A DNA stretch of 64,000 nucleotides. Source: Bacillus sp. es.036 (GTDB taxonomy: Bacteria; Bacillota; Bacilli; Bacillales; Guptibacillaceae). Shown here in pieces: positions 1-8,186 of this stretch. A program made the position numbers and the translations under genes. The notes under the pieces were generated by a model, which was not told where the DNA came from, made no database searches, and saw nothing but the letters and a program-made list of their open reading frames with translations. The stretch covers positions 2,728,001 to 2,792,000 of the forward strand of contig NZ_PDIZ01000001.1 in NCBI RefSeq assembly GCF_002563635.1. Direction: 5' to 3'. Positions within the stretch are counted from its first letter, which is position 1. Every line of letters begins with the position of its first letter.

Positions 1-826
1 GGTCATTTGTCGTTTTACCTGGCTTCCCTTCTCCAATCTCGCGACCGTCTACTTTCACAACGGCAATGACTTCAGCAGCCGTTCCAGTTAAAAAGACTTC
101 ATCTGCTACATAGACGTCGTGACGCGTAAACGTTTCTTCGCGCATGTCATACCCTTTTTGTCTCGCGAGTTCCATAATGGCATTTCGCGTAATGCCTTCT
201 AGCGCACCGACATAGCCGGGCGGTGTTTTAATAACGTTACCTTTCACGATAAATATATTATCAGCCGAACCTTCAGCGACATATCCCTGATCATTTAACA
301 TCAGTGCTTCACTGACACCAGCTAAATTGGCTTCAATTTTGACAAGAATATTATTTAAGTAGTTTAATGATTTCACCTTAGGACTTAATACATCCGAGCG
401 GTTCCGTCTGCTTGCTACCGTGACAATTTCAATTCCTGTTTCATATAATCGCTTAGGGAACAAGGCCAGTGATTCTGCAATAACGATCACTTGTGGTTCC
501 TTACATGTGAAAGGATCGAGTCCTAGATTCCCTACACCGCGAGATACAACGATGCGAATATAGGCATCTTGAAGGTTATTTTTTTTCAGCGTCTGCACAA
601 TAATGTCAGTCATTTCCTCCATCGTGTGCGTTATTTTTAGCATAATTGAATGAGCTGAATCATAGAGGCGCTGAAGATGATGTTCTAACCTGAAGACATT
701 CCCATCATACATGCGAATTCCTTCGAACACCCCGTCGCCATAGAGGAAGCCATGATCGTACACCGATACTTTGGCATCTTCTTTTTTCACAAATTCTCCG
801 TTAAGGTAGATCCACTGTTCACTCAC
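1..826 (-). CDS. ilvE: Branched-chain amino acid aminotransferase, 3' end outside window
   Basis: Fold-type IV PLP aminotransferase that transfers the amino group between glutamate and the 2-oxo acids of valine, leucine and isoleucine, the last step of their synthesis. The frame is open for 275 codons from a GTG start at 826, behind the ribosome site AGGAG, and runs off the left edge; the family is about 300 residues. Visible motifs are YLNGEF near the N-terminus, DHGFLYGDGVFEGIR, the PLP-lysine segment SPKVKSLNYLNN, and EGSADNIF. First gene after a promoter with CcpA-type sites, so it may head an ilv-leu operon lying outside the window. A D-amino-acid aminotransferase is the main alternative but fits less well. 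Confidence 0.93.
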   Translation of the reverse strand, partial: MSEQWIYLNGEFVKKEDAKVSVYDHGFLYGDGVFEGIRMYDGNVFRLEHHLQRLYDSAHSIMLKITHTMEEMTDIIVQTLKKNNLQDAYIRIVVSRGVGNLGLDPFTCKEPQVIVIAESLALFPKRLYETGIEIVTVASRRNRSDVLSPKVKSLNYLNNILVKIEANLAGVSEALMLNDQGYVAEGSADNIFIVKGNVIKTPPGYVGALEGITRNAIMELARQKGYDMREETFTRHDVYVADEVFLTGTAAEVIAVVKVDGREIGEGKPGKTTND

Positions 827-959
827 CTTGTTCACTCCTTTCTATGTGTTAAGTAGACGCAGTAAAGCGTTATTGTCTAATGATAGGACCAATCATTTTC
901 AAGGTCCCAGTTGTTGTTTTTGTTTGATTTATTAGAATACTTAGTTTGTTTAATTGAGG

Positions 960-991
960 ATTATATTACGCCGGTTTGGACGTAAGGTCAA
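960..991 (-). promoter_or_regulatory. Sigma-A promoter of ilvE
   Basis: Reading the minus strand: -35 TTGACC at 986-991 and -10 TAATAT at 963-968 with a 17-base spacer (an overlapping TATAAT at 960-965 gives 20). Transcription would start near 955 and leave a leader of about 130 bases. I saw no T-box motif in that leader. Confidence 0.6.
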
Positions 992-1037
992 CACCTAAAA
1001 GTTAAGTTTTTTGATAATTATGATATATCAGTTTATT

Positions 1038-1051
1038 TGTAAACGCTTACA
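1038..1051. promoter_or_regulatory. Catabolite-responsive element (CcpA site)
   Basis: TGTAAACGCTTACA is a near-perfect match to the cre consensus TGWAARCGYTWNCW. Its centre lies about 90 bases upstream of the predicted ilvE start. In B. subtilis CcpA activates the ilv-leu operon from a cre at about that distance, so an activating role is the likely reading. Confidence 0.7.
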
Positions 1052-1103
1052 ATCCTATCGTGCGTGAGATTTGGTCACACGAAATTTTTTATTGTAAAAT
1101 TAA

Positions 1104-1117
1104 TAAAAGCGCTTACA
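1104..1117. promoter_or_regulatory. Second cre-like site
   Basis: TAAAAGCGCTTACA resembles cre but matches the left half less well. It sits about 65 bases farther upstream of ilvE than the better site, roughly six helical turns away. It could support cooperative CcpA binding. Confidence 0.4.
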
Positions 1118-1562
1118 TAAGGTCATTCACATAAACCAGCGTTGCGTTGGTGAATTTCATACCTTTCTCAGTTAAGTGAAAGAACTCCCTTTACTACTGC
1201 TAATCGTCAGTTCTTATCTAGCTGACGACAATAGACAGCTACCATTGCATAATTATTTAACCCCTCTTGTTTTTCTACTTAAACCATTACACTTGAATGA
1301 TGCCAACATCTTAGCAAAAATTGATCGATTTTATAATCCCTCCATTGAAAATACATGCTTGGTTCCAACTTACTCAACGATCGATCTTTTCTTTCTATAG
1401 AAACCTTACGAATTTTGTTCATTTATGCAGAAGCATATTTATCAAATTCCATTATTAAAGTTGCATAGTTAATAGCTTACGTTATCTTTAAAGATGTTTA
1501 TGAACATTTACAGTTGTCGTGTAATAGGCAACCTTTACTTGAACAAAAAATAGGAAACATGC
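1118..1562. other. Intergenic stretch without a supported gene
   Basis: AT-rich. One open frame of about 74 codons lies at 1176-1400 on the plus strand, but it has no ribosome site and no recognisable protein features. I see nothing else here. Confidence 0.6.
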
Positions 1563-1595
1563 AAAAAACCCTCTTCTAAATGAGAAAAGGGCTTT
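1563..1595 (-). terminator. Rho-independent terminator of metX-metY
   Basis: On the minus strand a GCCCTTTTCTC / AGAAGAGGG hairpin is followed by six T. It ends the transcript of the pair just upstream. Confidence 0.85.
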
Positions 1596-1644
1596 CCACT
1601 AATATTTCTTAGACGCTAGCTTCGACTTTTGCTTTTGCGATCGC

Positions 1645-2907
1645 TTAATCTAAATCATCAATTAAATCATCAATGTGTTCAATCCCGACAGAGAGTCGAA
1701 TCAGATCGTCTCTTACACCAGATGCCACTAGTTCATCAGCACTTAGTTGCTGATGAGTGGTACTTGCTGGATGGATAATTAAGCTTTTCGCATCACCAAC
1801 ATTTGCAACGTGAGACCAGAGATCAACGGCATTGATAATCCCTGCACCTGTTTCACGACCTCCTTTAATGCCGAATACAACAACAGCACCGGCACCTTTC
1901 GGAAGATATTTGTGAACAAGTTGATGTGAAGGATGATCCTCTTCCTCAGGATAGCTCACCCATTCAACGGCCGGATTGTCTTTCAAATAAGAAACTAGCT
2001 TTCGCGTGTTAGCAATGTGCTCTTTCATGCGAACGTGTAGCGTTTCCACACCAAGAGCAATTTGAAAAGCGTTAAATGGACTAAGCGCAGCACCCGTATC
2101 TCTTAGCAGCTGCACTCTTGCTTTTACAATGTACGCAGCTTCTGGGAGTGCTTCAGCAAAAACGATGCCGTGATACGTATGATCCGGCTCTGTGAATCCA
2201 GGAAATTTAGAGGAGTTCCAATCGAACTTTCCTCCATCAACGATGATGCCTCCCATCGTTGAGCCATTTCCACCAAGCCACTTTGTCGCAGAATGAACGA
2301 CGATATCTGCTCCGTGTTCAATTGGTCGGCACAGATAAGGTGTTGCAAACGTATTGTCAATAATCAGTGGTATGCCCGCTTCATGTGCAATTTCAGCAAC
2401 TTTTTCGATATCCAATACGTGAAGGCCTGGATTCCCAATCGTTTCAGCAAAAATGGCTTTCGTGTTTGGTGTAATGGCTTGCCTAAAAGATTCCACATTT
2501 TCCGGGTCAACAAAGTTGGTTTTTATCCCATATTTCGGAAGTGTAGCAGAAAAGAGATTGTACGTTCCACCGTATAAAGTCGATGCTGAAACAATTTCAT
2601 CTCCGCTATTTGCAACATTTAATATCGCCGTAGTAATGGCTGCCATACCACTTGCTAGTGCAAGCGCTCCAACGCCACCTTCAAGCTGAGCAATTCGTTC
2701 TTCAAGTGCTCCGACAGTTGGATTTCCAATCCTTGAATAGATAAACCCTTCTTCTTTTAATGCAAATAAATCAGCGGCATGGTCAGTATTGTCAAATCGA
2801 TAAGCATTAGATTGATAGATTGGTAGTGCTCTAGCTCCCGTAGCAGGATCTGCTTGTAACCCTCCATGAATGCCAATCGTCTCTAAATGATATTTTTTAT
2901 CTGCCAT
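1645..2907 (-). CDS. metY: O-acetylhomoserine sulfhydrylase (Cys/Met PLP enzyme)
   Basis: Cytoplasmic PLP enzyme that makes homocysteine from O-acetylhomoserine and sulfide (direct sulfhydrylation). 420 residues, normal for MetY and longer than gamma-synthases of about 390. The family signature and PLP lysine lie in HSATKWLGGNG (K209); YSRIGNPT near residue 57 and the C-terminal half ending in SVGIEHIDDLIDDL are typical. It starts one base after the metX stop, so the two are co-transcribed and probably coupled, and both sit under a SAM riboswitch. A terminator follows the stop. A methionine gamma-lyase is less likely next to metX. Confidence 0.95.
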   Translation of the reverse strand: MADKKYHLETIGIHGGLQADPATGARALPIYQSNAYRFDNTDHAADLFALKEEGFIYSRIGNPTVGALEERIAQLEGGVGALALASGMAAITTAILNVANSGDEIVSASTLYGGTYNLFSATLPKYGIKTNFVDPENVESFRQAITPNTKAIFAETIGNPGLHVLDIEKVAEIAHEAGIPLIIDNTFATPYLCRPIEHGADIVVHSATKWLGGNGSTMGGIIVDGGKFDWNSSKFPGFTEPDHTYHGIVFAEALPEAAYIVKARVQLLRDTGAALSPFNAFQIALGVETLHVRMKEHIANTRKLVSYLKDNPAVEWVSYPEEEDHPSHQLVHKYLPKGAGAVVVFGIKGGRETGAGIINAVDLWSHVANVGDAKSLIIHPASTTHQQLSADELVASGVRDDLIRLSVGIEHIDDLIDDLD

Positions 2908-2908
2908 T

Positions 2909-3994
2909 TCACTTCACTCCTTCGATTTTGTTTATCATTGTAAGTTGTTCTTTTATAAGCGGTCCCCATTTATCAAACTCAACGAGAAACCCATCGTGAC
3001 CAAATTTAGTATCGACAAGATAAAACTGAGAGGATGAATCTTGTTGAAAAAGCTTTTCTAATTCATCTGGTGGATAAATCAGATCTCCTTTGAACCCAAT
3101 TGCGAGGATGTTTGCTTTGAATCTTTTGTTTACTAAGGTAAGATTGCCTCTTTCAATGCCAATATCGTGGTTATCCATCGCCTTTAACAAATATAAGTAG
3201 CTATTTGCATCAAATCGGCTTACAAGCTTATTTCCTTGATAATGAAGATAGGATTCGACATCGTATTGTGGTTCTTTATGGCTAACTGAAGCCCCTTTAA
3301 CGCCTCGACCGAATTTTTTTTGGAACATTTCATCCGTTCGATAGGAGACCATTCCAATCATTCTTGCGGTTGCAAGCCCAGATGTTGGAGTTTGATCACT
3401 ACTATAGTAACCATTCCTCCAGTTCGGATCATTCGTAATCGCAAATCGAGAAATGGCATTATAAGCAATTCCATAGGCGTTCAGGGTTGGTGTGACGGCA
3501 AGTGGGATAAGATGATCCATCCAATCTGGATAGAGGAGCCCCCATTCTAGTACCTGCATCCCTCCAAGAGATCCACCAATGACAGCATGCAGGTGGTGGA
3601 TACCAAGTTCCTCTAGCGCTTTTTTCTGAGAATGCACCATGTCTCTTACAGAAACAAACGGAAAATCGGCTTGGTAACGCTTTTGCGTAACTGGGTTGAT
3701 CGATTGTGGTCCTGTCGAGCCATTACATCCCCCAAGGACATTGAATGTAATAACTTGAAAATCAGAAGTATCGATAGAAGCACCTTTCCCAATTAATCCT
3801 TTCCACCAGCCAGCTTCTTCATGACCGACTGTATACTGATTTCCAGTTAAAGCATGACAGACAAGAATCACCGGCGCTCCCCTAGGGCCTACACGTTCAT
3901 AGGCAAGTTCGACGTCATGAAGTTCATTGCCAGATTCCAGCATTAACGAACCAATCGATACCGTCCGATCTTCGTATATCGTCTCTCTATCCAA
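2909..3994 (-). CDS. metX: Homoserine O-acetyltransferase
   Basis: Alpha/beta-hydrolase-fold enzyme that acetylates homoserine with acetyl-CoA, supplying the substrate for the metY product next door. Motifs: nucleophile in GGSLGGMQ (Ser about 142), the family block LTGNQYTVG, the acid in GFKGDLIYP and the histidine in FGHDGFL near the C-terminus. I take the TTG at 3994, 361 residues, because the ribosome site AGGAG lies inside the longer frame that begins at an ATG at 4018. The family name is often wrong between acetyl- and succinyltransferase; the MetX-type fold and metY neighbour support acetyl. Confidence 0.93.
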   Translation of the reverse strand: MDRETIYEDRTVSIGSLMLESGNELHDVELAYERVGPRGAPVILVCHALTGNQYTVGHEEAGWWKGLIGKGASIDTSDFQVITFNVLGGCNGSTGPQSINPVTQKRYQADFPFVSVRDMVHSQKKALEELGIHHLHAVIGGSLGGMQVLEWGLLYPDWMDHLIPLAVTPTLNAYGIAYNAISRFAITNDPNWRNGYYSSDQTPTSGLATARMIGMVSYRTDEMFQKKFGRGVKGASVSHKEPQYDVESYLHYQGNKLVSRFDANSYLYLLKAMDNHDIGIERGNLTLVNKRFKANILAIGFKGDLIYPPDELEKLFQQDSSSQFYLVDTKFGHDGFLVEFDKWGPLIKEQLTMINKIEGVK

Positions 3995-4043
3995 ACCCCT
4001 ATCACTCCTTTCAAACAAAAACTGCTTGTTTTTACTTAAAATA

Positions 4044-4198
4044 AAAAGCCTCTCTGAAAGACAGAGAGGCTTGATTTATTCATCAGCTCCGCTTATCTTT
4101 CAGGATTTCTCCTGCAGGATTTGGCACCTTTTCAAACCAGGATTGGTTTGACGGTTGCCGGGCTTCATAGGGCCAGTCCCTCCGCCTCTCTAGATAAG
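4044..4198 (-). promoter_or_regulatory. SAM (S-box) riboswitch with terminator
   Basis: Aptamer at 4092-4198: P1 arms CTTATC/GATAAG, then AGAGAGGCGGAGGGACTGGCC, CCCGGCAACC and GGTGCCAAATCC in the canonical order of the SAM-I riboswitch. It is followed by the terminator at 4044-4072, GCCTCTC / GAGAGGC plus T-run. The arm of that terminator overlaps the aptamer logic: SAM binding should end transcription before metX. Sits between the promoter and metX on the minus strand. Confidence 0.96.
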
Positions 4199-4230
4199 TA
4201 AGAATATTTCGTTTTTAATTAATTGTGTTT

Positions 4231-4259
4231 ATTTTAGCAAGGTGGCGCATTAGTGTCAA
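4231..4259 (-). promoter_or_regulatory. Sigma-A promoter of metX-metY
   Basis: Consensus -35 TTGACA at 4254-4259 and -10 TAAAAT at 4231-4236, 17 bases apart, reading leftward. The riboswitch aptamer begins about 25 bases downstream of the predicted start. Confidence 0.85.
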
Positions 4260-4381
4260 ACATTTTTCGGAATTTTTATTCTTTTGAACTCAGGGATAAA
4301 ACAGTCTATGACCAGAAATCTTTCGTTAGAATGAACTTTTTGATAAGGTAACGATAGACCATTTAAAAGAGGTGAACAACT

Positions 4382-4801
4382 ATGGAAGCACCCTTCTTTG
4401 CATTAGAGGATATGAATAGTGGCGACGTTATTCGCCTTACTGACTTTGTTGGAAAACCAGTGATGATAACGTTCTGGACATCCTGGTGTCCTGACTGTAT
4501 GAAAGATATGCCGATGAAAGAACAATTTTACCACCATGCTGATCTTGAAGAGCTGGCCTTCTTAACAATAAATGTAACTGGACGAGAACGATCAGAGGAA
4601 GCCGGAAAAGAATTTACGATAAAAAACGACCTTCCTTTTCCTGTATTACGTGACAATGGTCGAGAAACGTATGATGATTACGGATGTACTGGAGTTCCAA
4701 CAACGGTTCTACTCGATAAAGATCATCAAATTGTTAACGTTTTTAATGATCAATCTTCTTTCCTCGATATTGCGAAAGCTCTTCCATCCATCATGAAGTA
4801 A
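4382..4801 (+). CDS. Thiol-disulfide redoxin, TlpA/AhpC-TSA type
   Basis: 139-residue thioredoxin-fold protein with the active site TSWCPDC at about residues 37-43 and the cis-proline segment GVPTT near residue 112. No signal peptide or membrane segment is visible, so it is probably cytoplasmic, unlike membrane-anchored ResA/TlpA. Ribosome site GAGGTG stands before the ATG. It is a single-gene unit, divergent from metX and convergent with rsgI, with a shared terminator after it. The redox partner cannot be told from the sequence. Confidence 0.8.
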   Translation: MEAPFFALEDMNSGDVIRLTDFVGKPVMITFWTSWCPDCMKDMPMKEQFYHHADLEELAFLTINVTGRERSEEAGKEFTIKNDLPFPVLRDNGRETYDDYGCTGVPTTVLLDKDHQIVNVFNDQSSFLDIAKALPSIMK

Positions 4802-4829
4802 AAAAAGCCAGAGGAATCCCTCTGGCTTA
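4800..4829 (-). terminator. Terminator between rsgI and the redoxin gene
   Basis: Hairpin AGCCAGAGG / CCTCTGGCT. On the minus strand it is followed by seven T, so it chiefly serves rsgI; on the plus strand the T-run is weak. Confidence 0.75.
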
Positions 4830-4864
4830 AATAATGGATATAAAATGAATAATAGCATGATGCT

Positions 4865-6202
4865 TCACGAATCTTTTTTCTTTTCTTCAGACTTGCCTTT
4901 ATTATCTTTTGGGTCTTCTTTCTTTGGAGCTTTTTCGCTCTTCTTTTCCTCTTTGTCTTGCGCTTTTTCGTCTTTCTTCTCAGACTTTTCTTGAGCCTTA
5001 TCGCTTTTTCTTTCAGCTTTTTCTTGTGCCTTCTCATCCTTCTTTTCAGCTTTTTCTTGAGCTTTATCTGTTTTACTATTTTGTTTTTCAGCCTGCTTTT
5101 TTTCTTTCTCTTGTTCTTTTTCTACTTTAGTTTCCGTTTTTTTTTCTGCTTTATCTTGTTTATCTTTTTCATTTTGATCTTCTTTGTCATCTTTTTGTGT
5201 CTGCGTGCCACTAGATGAATTGGTTTTCTTTGACTCATTGGAATTAACATTATTCGATTGATTGTCTTTTGATTCAGGAACAGATTTTTGTTCAGGTTGT
5301 TTGAGGATAAGTTCTCCGTTTTCATCCTCTTGATCAGGTACTACTTTTTTGTCGTTTAATTGGACAACAGAGTCTTCAATAGGTGTTGGTGTATCTTTCA
5401 CTTTGAATTCATCAGGATCTTCAGATTCTTTCGCCTCAACAGCGGTCATACTTTCGGGTTGCATTTCATCCATTTTTTTCACAGATAAATTACGTACTTC
5501 GTCCATTGACAAAGAAGCTCCCCGATCAATGGCTGCGAGGTATGCCATATATTTCCCTTGAGATATCCCATGTTCTATTGCTTTTTCGCGCATACTGTAA
5601 TCAGCATCAAGAATGGTTGTAATGGCAACCGCTTGATTAACAAGTGCGTTATTCTTTTCTATACCTTGGATAACGGCTTCTAAATCTCCGCTGATTCCTT
5701 TACTTTCTTTTGCTTCAACGTTCGAAGCGACAATGAGTAATTCCCGATTTTCTTCTAGATAGCCTTCGTTATCGAGTTTCGAGACAAGTAATCCTCCAAA
5801 TTCGCTAAGTGGCATATTCATTGTATCCCGTTCTAAGTTCAACCCTTCACCGTCTGAATTCCATGCTTGATATTGAATAACTTCAAGATCAGAATTAACT
5901 CCAACCTCAATACTTGGATTGATATCAAAGCTTACATAGGCTGCAACCACATCATTTTGTCTAACAGGAATAACGCCTGTTACGATAACGACTAACAATA
6001 GAATTGCTGCCAAACCGGCCAGGGTGGGCATAGAGGGGGTAAAATAACCTTTTTTCTTATTTAGTGGTTTTGGTGCAAGTTTAATTTCAGAGCCGATTGT
6101 TAACTCATGATTTCGCTTCAGATTGATCGTTGAAAATTCTCCATCAGGAGTTAGTACAACTGCCTTTCTTCCGCGAATGTCCATAATGACCCCTTTTTTC
6201 AT
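4865..6202 (-). CDS. rsgI: RsgI-type anti-sigma-I factor
   Basis: Membrane anti-sigma factor that holds SigI inactive. N-terminal RsgI domain at residues 1-45 (MKKGVIMDIRGRKAVVLTPD), one transmembrane segment at about 60-80, then an extracellular part of about 360 residues that includes the conserved block DINPSIEVGVNSD. The last 110 residues are low-complexity repeats of Lys, Glu, Asp and Ala (motif KAEKKDEKAQE), probably a rod or cell-wall tether. It lies 22 bases after sigI in one operon. B. subtilis RsgI is shorter (about 380); in clostridia such tails carry cellulose-binding domains, but none is visible here. Confidence 0.92.
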   Translation of the reverse strand: MKKGVIMDIRGRKAVVLTPDGEFSTINLKRNHELTIGSEIKLAPKPLNKKKGYFTPSMPTLAGLAAILLLVVIVTGVIPVRQNDVVAAYVSFDINPSIEVGVNSDLEVIQYQAWNSDGEGLNLERDTMNMPLSEFGGLLVSKLDNEGYLEENRELLIVASNVEAKESKGISGDLEAVIQGIEKNNALVNQAVAITTILDADYSMREKAIEHGISQGKYMAYLAAIDRGASLSMDEVRNLSVKKMDEMQPESMTAVEAKESEDPDEFKVKDTPTPIEDSVVQLNDKKVVPDQEDENGELILKQPEQKSVPESKDNQSNNVNSNESKKTNSSSGTQTQKDDKEDQNEKDKQDKAEKKTETKVEKEQEKEKKQAEKQNSKTDKAQEKAEKKDEKAQEKAERKSDKAQEKSEKKDEKAQDKEEKKSEKAPKKEDPKDNKGKSEEKKKDS

Positions 6203-6224
6203 CCCCTGGCCCCCTTTTTTCCAA

Positions 6225-6989
6225 CTACTGTATATAAGATTTCAGAGCATTAAATCCACCCAAATGAATTAATGCAACTGCTATTATATACTTTCGATTA
6301 CGTTCAATCGTTTTGCGACTGCATGTAACGAGCGCCAGCAAATCTTTTATAGGGAGCTGCTTTTTCTCTAATAAATATCCTGAAAGAACGTGATCATCCG
6401 CGATTAATTTTGCAATCATCTTGGCATTTTCTCTTGCATCAATATGTTTCGGACAGTTTTTGCTAAGAACCTTAAACGTAATACTAAATTTCTTCAGCAA
6501 CTGCTCATATTCCTCAATTTCAAACATTCGTACTTCACGTTGTTTATCAATCTCATATACATCAAGTGCGGCTTTTTGTTCTGCAAAGCTATCTTCTAGC
6601 CGACCTTCCTCATCAAGTTCCTCAGGTTCAAGGTAAATATACTTATTCTGTCGCGCTTCTTTTCGAATATAATCGATCACTCTTCTTCTAATCACCATAT
6701 CAGCAAATGTTAAAAATCTGCTTCCCTGGCCTTTTCGATACTGATCCATAGCTTCATTAAAAGCGGATAGTCCTATACTGAACTCATCCATCGAATGATT
6801 TATATAGCGATTGCAAACTTTAGACGTGATTTTCTTAATAAAAGGTTGATAGTCTTCTAAAAGCTGATTGCGTAACGCCTGATTTCCATTCTGTATACGA
6901 TCAACTTTATCTTCTAAAGTAATAGTCTCTTTTTTGTTTTCATTTTTATTAGCGAAATTTCCCATTGCGCTGATTGAAATGGTTGTCAT
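6225..6989 (-). CDS. sigI: RNA polymerase sigma factor SigI
   Basis: Heat- and envelope-stress sigma factor. 254 residues from the ATG at 6989, which has AGAGG eight bases before it; a GTG three codons earlier overlaps that site. Sigma-70 region 2 is visible as RFLTFADMVIRRRVIDYIRKEAR, and the C-terminal part has a recognition-helix segment LLALVTCSRKTIERNRKY. Followed directly by rsgI, the usual pair. By family knowledge it is held by RsgI and activates its own operon; I could not identify a SigI-type promoter with confidence. Confidence 0.94.
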   Translation of the reverse strand: MTTISISAMGNFANKNENKKETITLEDKVDRIQNGNQALRNQLLEDYQPFIKKITSKVCNRYINHSMDEFSIGLSAFNEAMDQYRKGQGSRFLTFADMVIRRRVIDYIRKEARQNKYIYLEPEELDEEGRLEDSFAEQKAALDVYEIDKQREVRMFEIEEYEQLLKKFSITFKVLSKNCPKHIDARENAKMIAKLIADDHVLSGYLLEKKQLPIKDLLALVTCSRKTIERNRKYIIAVALIHLGGFNALKSYIQ

Positions 6990-7341
6990 GTTATACACCT
7001 CTCATATTGCAGTCAATCTCAACTAGACCGCTTTTCGGGTTGAATTCTTAGATGTTTTTAAGTTTTGGAAATTCTATAATAGGTTAGAAAATGAAATGCG
7101 CCACCATCCGTACAAAACAGTGGAATGGTGACTCTATTCAGTTATACCACTCAATCAGCATCAACGAAAATACAATTTTATGACAATGTTACTGTTTCTT
7201 TACTTCCTGTTATATTATCTTATCATTATTAATCTTGCTTAATTTTCAGCAAATTAAATATTCATTTTTTCCTTTGCAGACAGGATTTTTGCAACTTATA
7301 AAAAACGAGTAGATGGTCAAAATTCATCAAACGAATTTACT
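6990..7341. other. Intergenic region upstream of sigI
   Basis: About 350 bases, AT-rich, no open frame with a ribosome site on either strand. It must hold the sigI promoter and the end of the yusE transcript, but I see no clear hairpin or conserved element. Confidence 0.5.
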
Positions 7342-7644
7342 TTAATTAAGAAATTTATCGATTGTTACCACGGATTCAAATGCAAAAAGGATCCGATTTT
7401 CATCATTTCCACCAATAACTGTTAATGCAGGAACACTTTGTATTCCGAGCACTTCTGCAACCCAAGGAAAATAATTCAAGTTGCACGTATATACAACAGC
7501 GTTCATCTCTTTTGCTTCTGTAACAATATGTAACATTCGCTCTGCTATTTTACATGTCTGACAAAAGGGAGTATAGAAGAATATAACACTACCTTCTTTT
7601 TCTAAAAGCTCTTTAATCAAAGCTTCGTCAGTAATCTCTTGCAT
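7342..7644 (-). CDS. yusE: Thioredoxin-like protein (YusE family)
   Basis: 100-residue thioredoxin fold. Active site PFCQTC at residues 26-31, cis-proline in SVPALT near residue 77. Ribosome site GAGG before the ATG. Position next to the Toprim gene and upstream of the gcvH-fad block matches yusE in B. subtilis. Role unknown beyond a likely thiol-disulfide exchange. Confidence 0.82.
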   Translation of the reverse strand: MQEITDEALIKELLEKEGSVIFFYTPFCQTCKIAERMLHIVTEAKEMNAVVYTCNLNYFPWVAEVLGIQSVPALTVIGGNDENRILFAFESVVTIDKFLN

Positions 7645-7670
7645 CCGTATGCCTCAATTCCTTTAAGACC

Positions 7671-7694
7671 AAAAGGAAGCTACTTAAAGCTTCC
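7671..7694 (-). terminator. Terminator of yusF
   Basis: GGAAGCTTT / AAGCTTCC-type hairpin followed by TTTT on the minus strand, directly after the yusF stop. Confidence 0.65.
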
Positions 7695-7716
7695 CTTCGT
7701 TAATCTTTTACTTGCA

Positions 7717-8046
7717 TTATACAGTTAATACTTTAAACTTAGCTGCTCTTAAAATTCTTGTTAAATAATTTAGCGGTGTCTCTGCTACTTCACGATGAAG
7801 CATTGTGATATAAAGATGTTCTGCGTGGGGAATTTCCTGCGTTAATTGTCGCCTTAATTTCTCACCTGCATCATCTGCATCAACTAGTACAAACACGTCT
7901 TTCTCTTCAAGTTCTTCACTTAATTCCTCAAGTCGCTCAAAGCTAATTGTTCCATAGGTGCAAATAATATGAACAGGTTCATCCAACACTCTCATTAACT
8001 GCTGTTTATCTGTTTTTCCTTCGACAATAATTACTTTATCATTCAT
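7717..8046 (-). CDS. yusF: Toprim-domain protein (YusF family)
   Basis: 109 residues from the ATG at 8046, which has TGGAGCG before it; a longer frame to 8112 lacks a ribosome site. Toprim signature: VIIVEGKTDKQQL with the catalytic-type Glu near residue 9, and VFVLVDADDAGEKLRR with the DxD pair near residue 56. This is a stand-alone Toprim as in RNase M5-like and OLD-family proteins. Neighbour of yusE as in B. subtilis. Substrate unknown. Confidence 0.85.
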   Translation of the reverse strand: MNDKVIIVEGKTDKQQLMRVLDEPVHIICTYGTISFERLEELSEELEEKDVFVLVDADDAGEKLRRQLTQEIPHAEHLYITMLHREVAETPLNYLTRILRAAKFKVLTV

Positions 8047-8186
8047 GGCACAACGCTCCATTTCAAGCTGTCGTATCAATGCATTGCTATAGCATATGGT
8101 GGTTGAAAGCAAATCGTTTCACTTTAGAAGTAGATTAGCTAACGAGATATGATTACACAACAGCTATTGAGCCAGGTAACCGTCTA

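Noticed and set aside
826-960. T-box leader for ilvE
   Set aside because: No AGGGTGGTACCGCG-like box, and no terminator hairpin in the leader.
1176-1400. Open frame of 74 codons on the plus strand
   Set aside because: GTG start without a ribosome site, no protein-like features, in the promoter region of ilvE.
4750-5325. Several open frames on both strands over the end of rsgI
   Set aside because: Shadows of the Lys/Glu-rich repeat tail of RsgI; composition is purely that of the repeat in other frames.
6990-7100. SigI autoregulatory promoter
   Set aside because: An AACCCG...CGAA-like arrangement is faintly present but spacing and sequence do not fit well enough.
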